A stretch of DNA of 64,000 bases from assembly GCF_004298145.1 (NCBI RefSeq), contig NZ_SCRH01000062.1, positions 1-64,000 of the forward strand. The letters run 5' to 3'. This stretch comes from Mycobacterium sp. Its GTDB lineage: Bacteria; Actinomycetota; Actinomycetes; Mycobacteriales; Mycobacteriaceae. Below the pieces are notes generated by a model. It did not search any database and was not told where the DNA came from. It saw only the letters and a program-made list of their open reading frames with translations. Below, in pieces: positions 35,205 through 42,602 of this stretch (position 1 is the first letter of the stretch; each line of letters begins with the position of its first letter). A program made the position numbers and the translations under genes.

Positions 35205-36086
35205 TCACTTGACGGGCTGAGCGTATTGGTGCGGTTTTGGTTGCCGCAAGGTGGTCACGTCCACCCGATCACCCTGCTGGACCGACATTCGCGCACCGAC
35301 GCGCTTGACCGTGTCCTGTGCGCCCCCGGGAATGTTCATGGCCGCGGCCAGGGTGGGCGGATCTCCAATCGCCAGAATCGAATACGCGGGCGACAGCGTT
35401 TTGGAGTCGATGGTCAGCGACCCGGGCATACCCGCGACCCAGGTGTCGACGCCCACCCGCACGGACTGGTGTGCATCGTTGACTTCGATCGCCTCGGCCC
35501 CGGCCGCACGCAACTCGTTGATCACGTCGAGCATCGCCTCGGGGGAAACCCCCGGCCCCGGGTCCTCGATCGTGACGGTGACGCCGGGCCCGGTCGCGCC
35601 CACCGCGCCGACCAGGATGGACAGCGCCGCCAGCCTGGACTGGGCGGACTGGATGGCGGCCTGGTCGTTGTTGCCGGACGCCTGTAACGAATTCAGCGTG
35701 TTCTCCAGCTCGTTCACCTCGCTGCGGAGCGTGCCTTCGCGCTGCCGCAACGAATCCAGCAACACCAACAGGTCGGCGGGGCGGGCCGTGTCCAGCGAAT
35801 CGCCCGATTCGGTCTGGCGGACCTGCGTGACGATGGCGATGCCGAGAAGCAGACACAACAGGACGGCCAGCGTCCCGAAACCCAGCCGGGAACGACCACC
35901 GCGCAGCATCCCGGACAAGCCGGTTCGGCGGACCGGCCCGATCTCGGGCCGGGGATGTTTCCCGGGCAGTTCGTGGCGCCCGTGCGGCGCACCCTGATCC
36001 GACGTCGTATCGGCGTCGGGGTGAGCCGACCGGGCTGGCCCGTCACCACTTTGGCCGGCGGTGCGATCTGCTGGATCCTGGCTCAC
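35205..36086 (-). CDS. DUF881 membrane protein (Rv1825-like)
   Basis: A 293-residue protein. A charged, Pro/Asp/His-rich cytoplasmic tail (about 1-68) precedes one transmembrane helix (LAVLLCLLLGIAIVTQV), a coiled-coil-like segment (LLDSLRQREGTLRSEVNELE) and the DUF881 domain (GATGPGVTVTIEDPG, VNELRAAGAEAIEVN). DUF881 genes adjoin cell-division genes in many Gram-positives, suggesting an envelope or divisome role. The GTG start overlaps by 2 nt the stop of the MIRU-encoded frame (36083-36292), so its translation may be coupled to that upstream minigene. Confidence 0.9.
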   Translation of the reverse strand: MSQDPADRTAGQSGDGPARSAHPDADTTSDQGAPHGRHELPGKHPRPEIGPVRRTGLSGMLRGGRSRLGFGTLAVLLCLLLGIAIVTQVRQTESGDSLDTARPADLLVLLDSLRQREGTLRSEVNELENTLNSLQASGNNDQAAIQSAQSRLAALSILVGAVGATGPGVTVTIEDPGPGVSPEAMLDVINELRAAGAEAIEVNDAHQSVRVGVDTWVAGMPGSLTIDSKTLSPAYSILAIGDPPTLAAAMNIPGGAQDTVKRVGARMSVQQGDRVDVTTLRQPKPHQYAQPVK

Positions 36087-36292
36087 GTTGACCTCAACTG
36101 GGTCATGGCGCCACTCCTCCTCATCGCTTCGCTCTGCATCGTCGCCGGCGCGGTCATGGCGCCGCTGCTCCTCATCGTTTCGCTCTGCATCGTCGCCGGC
36201 GCGGTCATGGCGCCGCTGCTCCTCATCGTTTCGCTCTGCATCGTCGCCGGCGCGGTCATGACGCCACTCCTCCTCATCGCTTCGCTCTGCAT
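36083..36292 (-). CDS. MIRU-encoded repeat minigene upstream of DUF881 gene
   Basis: A 69-codon frame running through four in-frame 51-bp MIRU units, giving a 17-residue repeat of the form MQSEAMRRSGVMTAPAT with small changes per unit. Each unit carries GATGAGGAG(G/C)AG before the next ATG, resembling a ribosome-binding site. The stop TGA lies inside ACGTGAGC, so it overlaps the GTG start of the DUF881 gene. This matches the known tendency of mycobacterial MIRUs to form small frames overlapping neighbouring genes. Whether the peptide accumulates is unknown. Confidence 0.45.
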   Translation of the reverse strand: MQSEAMRRSGVMTAPATMQSETMRSSGAMTAPATMQSETMRSSGAMTAPATMQSEAMRRSGAMTQLRST

Positions 36293-36304
36293 CGTCGCCG
36301 GCGC
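36101..36304 (-). repeat. MIRU minisatellite, four 51-bp units
   Basis: Units 36101-36151, 36152-36202, 36203-36253 and 36254-36304 have an exact 51-bp period and differ at only a few positions. The minus-strand core GACGATGCAGAGCGAA is typical of mycobacterial interspersed repetitive units. It fills the gap between the DUF1290 gene (stop 36309) and the DUF881 gene (start 36086). Because 51 is a multiple of three, copy-number change would not break the encoded frame. Confidence 0.93.
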
Positions 36305-36308
36305 GTGA

Positions 36309-36641
36309 CTACGCCCCGAAGAGCCGACGGCGCAATGCCGCGGCATTGCCGAAGATCCGGATACCCAGCACGACGATGATGGCCGTGGACAACTGGGTGC
36401 CCACGCCAAGTTGGTCGCCGACGTAGACGATCAGGGCGGCCACGAAGACGTTGAACACGAACGAAATCACGAAGACCTTGGGGTCGAAGATCCGTTCCAG
36501 ATACGCACGGAGCCCGCCGAACACGGCATCGAGGGCCGCGACCACCGCGATCGGCAAATAGGGCTGGACGACTTCGGGCACCGCGGGGTGAAAAACCAGG
36601 CCCAGCACGATACCGATCGCCAGCGCTGCGATACCGATCAT
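36309..36641 (-). CDS. DUF1290 small basic membrane protein (Rv1824-like)
   Basis: A 110-residue membrane protein with about three helices (GIAALAIGIVLGLVFHP, IAVVAALDAVFGGLRAYLE and VFVISFVFNVFVAALIVYVG). It is the mycobacterial version of the small basic protein Sbp family, which flanks DUF881 genes near division loci in other Gram-positives. The start at 36641 gives MIGIAAL as in Rv1824. The longer frame to 36767 overlaps the upstream DUF881 gene. It lies between two DUF881 genes, a conserved trio. Confidence 0.9.
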   Translation of the reverse strand: MIGIAALAIGIVLGLVFHPAVPEVVQPYLPIAVVAALDAVFGGLRAYLERIFDPKVFVISFVFNVFVAALIVYVGDQLGVGTQLSTAIIVVLGIRIFGNAAALRRRLFGA

Positions 36642-36690
36642 GCGTGGTTTCCCGTCTCGCACAGGCGACCCTGAGTGTTCGGGACTTTTC

Positions 36691-37617
36691 TCACTGTGGC
36701 CCAATCTGCTTGGCGAACTTGACATCCCGGATCGATCCGGCAGGCAGCGAAAGACCGTCGGCGACATCCACCGTAACCACCACGCCGTAGGAGACCTCCA
36801 GCAGCCTCAGGCGCTGCAACCCCGGGCTGTTGTCGAAGACATCGCGCATCGAACGCGGTGGCCCGATCGCAAGGATCGTGTACGGACTGCTGGTCGGATT
36901 GTTGTCAACCAGGATCGCGCCGCCGGCTTGCCGGATGGTCACGTTGGGCCCGATCCGCACGCCGCCGACCGAGACAGCCTCGGCGCCGCTGGCCCACAAC
37001 GAGTTGACCACCAGCTGCAGGTCGCGGTCCAGGATGATCTGCCTACTGCCGCTGACCCGTTGTTTGGACACGTCGGAGAGATTCGGGCTGGCACCCGGAT
37101 CGGTCACGGTCATCTTCAGACCGGGGCCGATGATCGCCGTGCTGGCCGCGGCCAGGCCGAGCGCGTCGAGGCGCTTCAGCAGCCGCTGTCCCTCGGCGTC
37201 TTCGGCCAACGCGTGTCGCTGCACGTCGTCGACTTGTGTCGAGAGCCCGTTGCGCCGTTGGGCCAACTTGGTCGCGGAGCGTTCCGCCGACCGCACGTTG
37301 CCCAACAACAGTTGCTGCGCGTCGCGCACCCCGGGGGCAACCGAGCGGGCCTGCGCGACCGCGGCGGCGAAGACCGTGGCGATGAGCAGCGCCGCCAGCG
37401 CCTGCCAGAGCCAACCGAACGCGCGTTGGCGTCCGCGCCGCGGTCCCTCGGCCGGACCGCGTTTGGCCGCCGCCGCGGCGTAGCCGGGATCCAGGTGCTC
37501 GGACAGCAGCGCGCGCAGCAGTGAGGGCACCGGAATCCGTTGTGGCCGCGCCGCCACGTGCGCGCTCTGACCGGCGTTCGGGTCATAGCCGCCGAGCATG
37601 CGGTCCGCGTCAGCCAT
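36691..37617 (-). CDS. DUF881 membrane protein (Rv1823-like)
   Basis: A 308-residue protein with a cytoplasmic basic N-terminus (about 1-65), one transmembrane helix (LWQALAALLIATVFAAAVAQ), a coiled-coil stretch (about 95-150) and a C-terminal DUF881 domain (IIGPGLKMTVTDPGASPNLS, LQLVVNSLWASGAEAVSVGG). The start overlaps the stop of pgsA2 by 8 nt, indicating translational coupling from pgsA2. Probable envelope or division function by neighbourhood only. Confidence 0.9.
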   Translation of the reverse strand: MADADRMLGGYDPNAGQSAHVAARPQRIPVPSLLRALLSEHLDPGYAAAAAKRGPAEGPRRGRQRAFGWLWQALAALLIATVFAAAVAQARSVAPGVRDAQQLLLGNVRSAERSATKLAQRRNGLSTQVDDVQRHALAEDAEGQRLLKRLDALGLAAASTAIIGPGLKMTVTDPGASPNLSDVSKQRVSGSRQIILDRDLQLVVNSLWASGAEAVSVGGVRIGPNVTIRQAGGAILVDNNPTSSPYTILAIGPPRSMRDVFDNSPGLQRLRLLEVSYGVVVTVDVADGLSLPAGSIRDVKFAKQIGPQ

Positions 37618-38239
37618 GGTCAGCCACTTTCGTCACGGCCGACGGGCGGGATGCGCGATCGACCTTGGGCATGCGACGCAGGACCAGAGTCATCTGAACC
37701 GCATACTGCGCGAACGCCCACAGATAGGCGTACATACCCCAGATCAGGAAGGCCCACCCGCAGGCGCCCACCACCCGGCTCCACAACGCTTCCCACGTTC
37801 CCAGCAGCACCAGCGGAAAGCCGGACATCAGGGCGAACGTCGCCGCCTTGCCGATGTAGGTCACTGGCAGCGCCGAGAGTCCGCGGCTCCACAGCAGCGG
37901 CAACGTCGCGGCCAACAGGCCATCCCGGGCGAGCAGGATGACGACGAACCACCACGGGACGATGCCGCTGAACGCCAACGCGATGGGAACGGCTGCCATG
38001 TAGAGGCGGTCGACGGCGGGATCGAGCAGCACACCCAGCCGCGAGGACTGATTGAGCGTCCGGGCGATCTTGCCGTCGGCCCAGTCCGATGCGCCGCTGA
38101 ACATCAGGATCGCGACCGCCCACCCCGGGGCGTGCGCGACCAGCAAGGCGTAGACGAACACCGGAATGAGCGCCAGGCGGACAGCGCTGAGCGCGTTGGG
38201 GACCGTCAGCACCCGGTTGGGCGGAAGCACCGGCTCCAT
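37610..38239 (-). CDS. pgsA2: CDP-alcohol phosphatidyltransferase PgsA2 (Rv1822-like)
   Basis: A 209-residue integral membrane enzyme with the family signature D-x2-D-G-x2-A-R-x8-G-x3-D-x3-D, seen as SDWADGKIARTLNQSSRLG followed by VLLDPAVDR (about residues 50-77). About five to six membrane helices. It was proposed as a phosphatidylglycerophosphate or cardiolipin-type synthase; the exact alcohol acceptor is not certain from sequence. ATG 38239 gives the 209-residue length of Rv1822. The frame is open further upstream through direct repeats, which are probably non-coding. Confidence 0.92.
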   Translation of the reverse strand: MEPVLPPNRVLTVPNALSAVRLALIPVFVYALLVAHAPGWAVAILMFSGASDWADGKIARTLNQSSRLGVLLDPAVDRLYMAAVPIALAFSGIVPWWFVVILLARDGLLAATLPLLWSRGLSALPVTYIGKAATFALMSGFPLVLLGTWEALWSRVVGACGWAFLIWGMYAYLWAFAQYAVQMTLVLRRMPKVDRASRPSAVTKVADHG

Positions 38240-38253
38240 GAGCCGTGACCTTA

Positions 38254-38409
38254 GCCCGGTGACGATGCGGTCCGCAGCACGGACCGTTGAGGAGGCGGGC
38301 CATCGGGTACGCCCGGTGACGGTGCGGTCCGCAGCACGGAGCGACCAACGCCCAATGTGAAGCTGGACGCACACTCGGACACCAGTGTGCGGCTGGACGC
38401 ACATTCGTG
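38254..38409. repeat. Direct repeats between pgsA2 and secA2
   Basis: A 30-bp segment at 38254-38283 recurs at 38311-38340 with one mismatch (period 57). Just beyond it, AAGCTGGACGCACAC and CGGCTGGACGCACAT repeat about 30 bp apart. The second lies in TGTGCGGCTGGACGCACA, which has 6-bp inverted arms. The region is the intergenic gap upstream of pgsA2 and downstream of secA2. Role unknown; a transcription-end structure or regulatory repeat is possible. Confidence 0.7.
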
Positions 38410-38430
38410 CGCTGAGTCGAAGCGGAGAAC

Positions 38431-40755
38431 CTAGCGGAATATCCCGGGCAGGCTCAGGGTGGACAGCGTGTCATCCGACAGCGGGTTGTCGTTGACCATG
38501 TACGTCCACGTCGACGTGGGCCGCGCCAGCTTGGACAGATCCAGTCCCGGCTCCTCGTCGACGACGTTCGCGGTTTCGAAGGTCTGCTGGGCCGCCTCGA
38601 TCGCGTCCGCGGCCAGCGACGCGAACGCGTCGACCGCCAACCGGTGAAACTCGTCCAGTGGATTCTGCCGGCCCAGCGCCCGCAAGTGGATGCTCTCGCG
38701 GATGTCGGCCAGATACGCCAGGTGGTCGGCCCAGCCGCGGTCCAGGTGATAGAGCATGATCTGCCGGCAGATCGTCTCGAGGCGTTCCTCGGAGATCTCC
38801 CCGGCCAGCTCCTCGTAGCGCTTCGGCGCCAGTTCGGCGAGTTCCTCGCGCGCGGTTACGGTGCGCAGCAACGTATTACGTCGATCCACGATGATGGCGC
38901 GCTGCTGGGCGATCAACTGGTTGTAGCGCCAGGTGTTCGCGTGCACGTCCAGCATGCGGCCCTCGGCGACCCGCTGGGCATGGTCGAGCAGCCCGGCCGC
39001 CTTGGGGCTGACGATTCGGCCGTCGTCGTCGGTTTCCATCGGGAGTTTGTTGTGGTCGAGGTTCGCCGCCACGACGTCGTCGTCCCAGCTGGAGAAGAAC
39101 ACCGACGACCCCGGGTCGCCTTGGCGCCCGGCGCGGCCCCGCAGCTGGTTGTCCAGCCGTTCGGTGTGGTGGCGGCCGGTGCCCACGACGTGCAGCCCGC
39201 CCAGCTCGGCGACGCGGTCGTGGTCGGCTTCGTCGGAGCCGCCGAGCCGGATGTCGGTGCCGCGCCCGGCCATCTGTGTCGACACGGTGACCACGCCGAA
39301 CTTGCCCGCCTCGGCAATCACCTGGGCCTCCTCGGCGTCGTTTTTCGCGTTGAGCACCACCGCGGGCACGGCGCGGCGCAACAGCCGTTCGTGCAGGTCC
39401 TCGGATTCGGCCACATCGCGGGTGCCGACCAGCACCGGCTGACCCGTCTCGTGCACGTCGGCGATGTGCGCGACGATCGCGTCGTTCTTGGCGGCACCGG
39501 TGATGTAGACCCGGTCGGACTCGTCTTCACGAATGTTGGGCTTATTCGGTGGAATTGGCGACACACCGAGCTTGTAGAACTGGCGCAGCTGCTCACCGGC
39601 GGCCAGCGCGGTGCCGGTCATGCCGCACACGGTGGCATAACGGTTGATCAGCGCCTGCACGGTGATGGTGTCGAGCACCTCGCCGGTTTCGGTGGTCTCG
39701 ATACCCTCCTTGGCCTCGACGGCGGCCTGTAGCCCGTCGGGCCAGCGCTGCAGTTGCGCGATGCGCCCCCGCGAGGCGTTGATCAGGTGCACCGCGTCGT
39801 CGCGGACGATGTAGTGCACGTCGCGCTGCAGTAGCACGTGCGCGTGCAGGGCGACGTTGACCTCGGTCAGCGTGGTGCCGACGTGCTCCTCGGAGTACAG
39901 ATCGATGCCGCCGAGCGCCTTTTCGACCTTGCGCGCGCCGGCCTCGGTCAGGTGGACGTTGCGGCTGTCGGAATCCGTGTCGAAATCGGCTTCGGCGTTC
40001 AATTCACCGACCAGCTTGATGATTTCGAGCCGCGGCGTCTCCCGATGGGTGGTCCCCGCCAGCACCAGCGGCACCAGCGCCTCGTCCACCAGCACCGAGT
40101 CGGCCTCATCGATGAGCGCCACGTCGGGGTTGGGTGACACCAGGTCGTCGACGTCGGTCACCAGCTGATCGCGCAGCACGTCGAAGCCGATCTCGTTGAC
40201 CGATGCGTAGGTGACGTCGCAGCCGTAGGCGGCCTTGCGCTCGGTGCTGGACGACTCGGCGGTGATCCAGCCGACCGTCAGCCCCATGGCCTCGATCAGC
40301 GGACCCATCCACCCCGCGTCACGACGGGCCAGGTAGTCGTTGATCGTCACCACGTGCACGTGCCGCCCGGCGAGCGCGTACCCGGCCGCCGCGATCGCGC
40401 CGGCCAGGGTCTTGCCCTCACCGGTGGCCATCTCGATCACGTCGCCGGCCAGCATGCGCAGGGCCCCGAGCAGCTGCACATCGAATGGACGCAGGGCCGT
40501 CGATCTTTCGCCCGCCTCCCGGGCGATGGCGAGGAATTGCGGGATGTCCTCCGATTCCGCGAGGTCCTCGAGGTTGAGCAGCCCGGCCGCTTTGCGCAGC
40601 TGCTCGTCGGTCAGACCGGCCGCCTCGTCGTCGTATTCCGACGAGTCGGTGACCTGGGTGAGCGAACGGCTGCGGTCCTTTTCGGTGCTGGCACCGAGCA
40701 GCTTCCAAAAGCGGCTGCTCAGCCGGCCGGGTTGAGCGCGGGTGGTCTTAGGCAC
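38431..40755 (-). CDS. secA2: Accessory Sec ATPase SecA2
   Basis: A 774-residue SecA2 paralogue of the SecA preprotein translocase ATPase. Walker A is in EMATGEGKTLAGAIAA (about residue 96), the DEAD-like box is LIDEADSVLVDEA (about 200), and the second nucleotide fold has VSTQMAGRGTDIRLGG and RLDNQLRGRAGRQGDPGSS. It lacks the zinc-binding C-terminal tail of SecA1, as usual for SecA2, and exports a limited set of virulence and solute-binding proteins. GTG 40755 begins MPKTTRAQPGRLSSRFWK. The gene lies between pgsA2 and ilvG as in M. tuberculosis. Confidence 0.97.
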   Translation of the reverse strand: MPKTTRAQPGRLSSRFWKLLGASTEKDRSRSLTQVTDSSEYDDEAAGLTDEQLRKAAGLLNLEDLAESEDIPQFLAIAREAGERSTALRPFDVQLLGALRMLAGDVIEMATGEGKTLAGAIAAAGYALAGRHVHVVTINDYLARRDAGWMGPLIEAMGLTVGWITAESSSTERKAAYGCDVTYASVNEIGFDVLRDQLVTDVDDLVSPNPDVALIDEADSVLVDEALVPLVLAGTTHRETPRLEIIKLVGELNAEADFDTDSDSRNVHLTEAGARKVEKALGGIDLYSEEHVGTTLTEVNVALHAHVLLQRDVHYIVRDDAVHLINASRGRIAQLQRWPDGLQAAVEAKEGIETTETGEVLDTITVQALINRYATVCGMTGTALAAGEQLRQFYKLGVSPIPPNKPNIREDESDRVYITGAAKNDAIVAHIADVHETGQPVLVGTRDVAESEDLHERLLRRAVPAVVLNAKNDAEEAQVIAEAGKFGVVTVSTQMAGRGTDIRLGGSDEADHDRVAELGGLHVVGTGRHHTERLDNQLRGRAGRQGDPGSSVFFSSWDDDVVAANLDHNKLPMETDDDGRIVSPKAAGLLDHAQRVAEGRMLDVHANTWRYNQLIAQQRAIIVDRRNTLLRTVTAREELAELAPKRYEELAGEISEERLETICRQIMLYHLDRGWADHLAYLADIRESIHLRALGRQNPLDEFHRLAVDAFASLAADAIEAAQQTFETANVVDEEPGLDLSKLARPTSTWTYMVNDNPLSDDTLSTLSLPGIFR

Positions 40756-40847
40756 AGGTCAACGGTACGCGGTGGGCCCTCAACCACTGCGAGCGTGCGT
40801 GTTTGCCCGCGACACGCCGAGCCTGCGCACTCTCGCCGGGGTGTGGC

Positions 40848-42509
40848 TCAACCGAGGTTGGAGCGGCGTGGATACGCGACGTCGGGGTCGGTGAGCACAT
40901 TGACGACGGCGGGCAGGCCGCTGGCGAAGGCCCGTTCCAGGGCGGGCCGCAGCTCGCCCGGTGCGGCGACCAGCTCGCCGTGGGCGCCCAGGGCGCGCGC
41001 CACCTCGTCGTAGCGGGTCCCCGGTCGCAGCTCGGCCACCACGGAATAGCCGTACAACGCCTCCATGGGGTGTTTTTCGAGCGCCCAGATCCCGTTGTTG
41101 CCGATCACGGACACGACTTGCACGTTGTGCCGGACCAGGGTGTCCCATTCCATACCGCTGAAGCCGAACGCGCCGTCACCCTGCAGCAGGACCACCTGAC
41201 GCTCCGGCCGGGCCAGCTTGGCGGCCAGGGCGTAGCCGGGTCCCGAACCCAGGCAGCCGAACGGGCCGCTGTCCAGCCAGCAGCCCGGCAGGTAGCTGTC
41301 GATCACCCGGCCGGCGTAGGACCCGAAATCGCCGGCGTCGATGACGACGATGGCGTCGCGGTCCAGCATGGGCGCCAGCTCCGCGTACACCCGCATGGGG
41401 TGCAGCGGGACGCGGTCGTCGGCGAGTTCGGCCTTCTCCTTGGCACGCGCCGCGGTCTCGGCCGTGCGGAGATCCTCGATCCACCCTCGGTGCTCGGCGC
41501 CACCCGCGGTGGCCAGCGCCGCGAGAATCGTCGGCAGCTCGCCGTAAAGCTCGGCCTGCACCGGCCGCGGATGGGGGCGCTCGGGTCGGACACGGTCGAC
41601 TACCACGAGCTGGGTCTGCTGCCCGAACACCGCGCCGAAGCCGAGCCGGAAATCCATGGGCACACCGACGATCAGCGCAACGTCGGCCTCCCCCAAGGCT
41701 TTTCCGCGAACCCGGGAGAACGCCAACGCATGGTCGGCCGGGACTGCGCCGCGGGCCATCCCGTTCATCAGCACCGGGATTTGACGTTCCTCGGCGAGAC
41801 GCAGCAGGGCCGCTTCCCCGTGTCCCCACCACACGTTGGTGCCCGCCATGATCACCGGGCGCTTCGCCGCGGACAGCAGGCCGGTGGCACGGGTCAGCGC
41901 CTGGTCATCCACACCGTCGGCACCGTGGCCCGGCGCCGGGTCGGTGAGAGCCCCGGGGCGCCCTGACACATCGGGGTCGTCCGACATGGAGAACACGTGG
42001 TCCATCGGGAAGTCGACGAAACCCACGCCCGACGGCGCACCGACCGCGGCCCGCAATGCCTCATCGACGAGCCGGCCGGCGTCGTTCGCCGACTGCGCGG
42101 TGGCGGCGAAGCGGGCCAGCGGCGCCACAAACGGCACATGGTCGATCTCCTGCAGCGAGCCCATGCCCCAGCGCTGCGCCGGCGCCCGGCCACCCAGCAC
42201 CACCAGGGGTGATTGGTTCTGCTGCGCCGCCGCCATCGCGCTCATCCCGTTGGTGATGCCCGGCCCCGCGGTCAGCGCCGCCACGCCCGGCGTCCTGGTC
42301 ACCTTCGACCAGCCCTCGGCGGCGAAGGTCGCGGTCTGTTCGTGGCGGGTGTCGATCAGCCGGATACCCTCGTCGCGGCAGCCGTCGTAGATGGAGAACA
42401 GGTGCCCGCCGGACAGTGTGAAGACGGTGTCGACCCCGCCGGCCCGCAGGCGCCGCGCGACGAGACGACCGGCATGCAATGTCGGTGCGGGGGTGGCGTC
42501 GGTAGTCAT
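40848..42509 (-). CDS. ilvG: Acetolactate synthase-like TPP enzyme IlvG (Rv1820-like)
   Basis: A 553-residue thiamine-diphosphate enzyme. The catalytic Glu lies in IDTRHEQTATFAAEGWSK (about residue 50), the middle FAD-type domain is at about 190-335, and the TPP/Mg motif is GDGAFGFSGMEWDTLVRHN followed by NN. M. tuberculosis IlvG is one of several acetolactate synthase homologues; the main one is IlvB1, so this may act on other 2-oxo acids. ATG 42509 aligns with the M. tuberculosis start; a GTG one codon upstream is an alternative. Confidence 0.9.
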   Translation of the reverse strand: MTTDATPAPTLHAGRLVARRLRAGGVDTVFTLSGGHLFSIYDGCRDEGIRLIDTRHEQTATFAAEGWSKVTRTPGVAALTAGPGITNGMSAMAAAQQNQSPLVVLGGRAPAQRWGMGSLQEIDHVPFVAPLARFAATAQSANDAGRLVDEALRAAVGAPSGVGFVDFPMDHVFSMSDDPDVSGRPGALTDPAPGHGADGVDDQALTRATGLLSAAKRPVIMAGTNVWWGHGEAALLRLAEERQIPVLMNGMARGAVPADHALAFSRVRGKALGEADVALIVGVPMDFRLGFGAVFGQQTQLVVVDRVRPERPHPRPVQAELYGELPTILAALATAGGAEHRGWIEDLRTAETAARAKEKAELADDRVPLHPMRVYAELAPMLDRDAIVVIDAGDFGSYAGRVIDSYLPGCWLDSGPFGCLGSGPGYALAAKLARPERQVVLLQGDGAFGFSGMEWDTLVRHNVQVVSVIGNNGIWALEKHPMEALYGYSVVAELRPGTRYDEVARALGAHGELVAAPGELRPALERAFASGLPAVVNVLTDPDVAYPRRSNLG

Positions 42510-42602
42510 CACCGCAGCCTAGCCAGATCCGTCGGGTACCTTCGCCGAAGGATTTGAAGGTGAGGAGAGTCCGATCACCTCGACCGTAAGGAGACGTCGA
42601 CC

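Noticed and set aside
36101..36304. CRISPR or protein-domain repeat in the 51-bp array
   Set aside because: Units are contiguous and carry the MIRU core sequence; classified as MIRU minisatellite.
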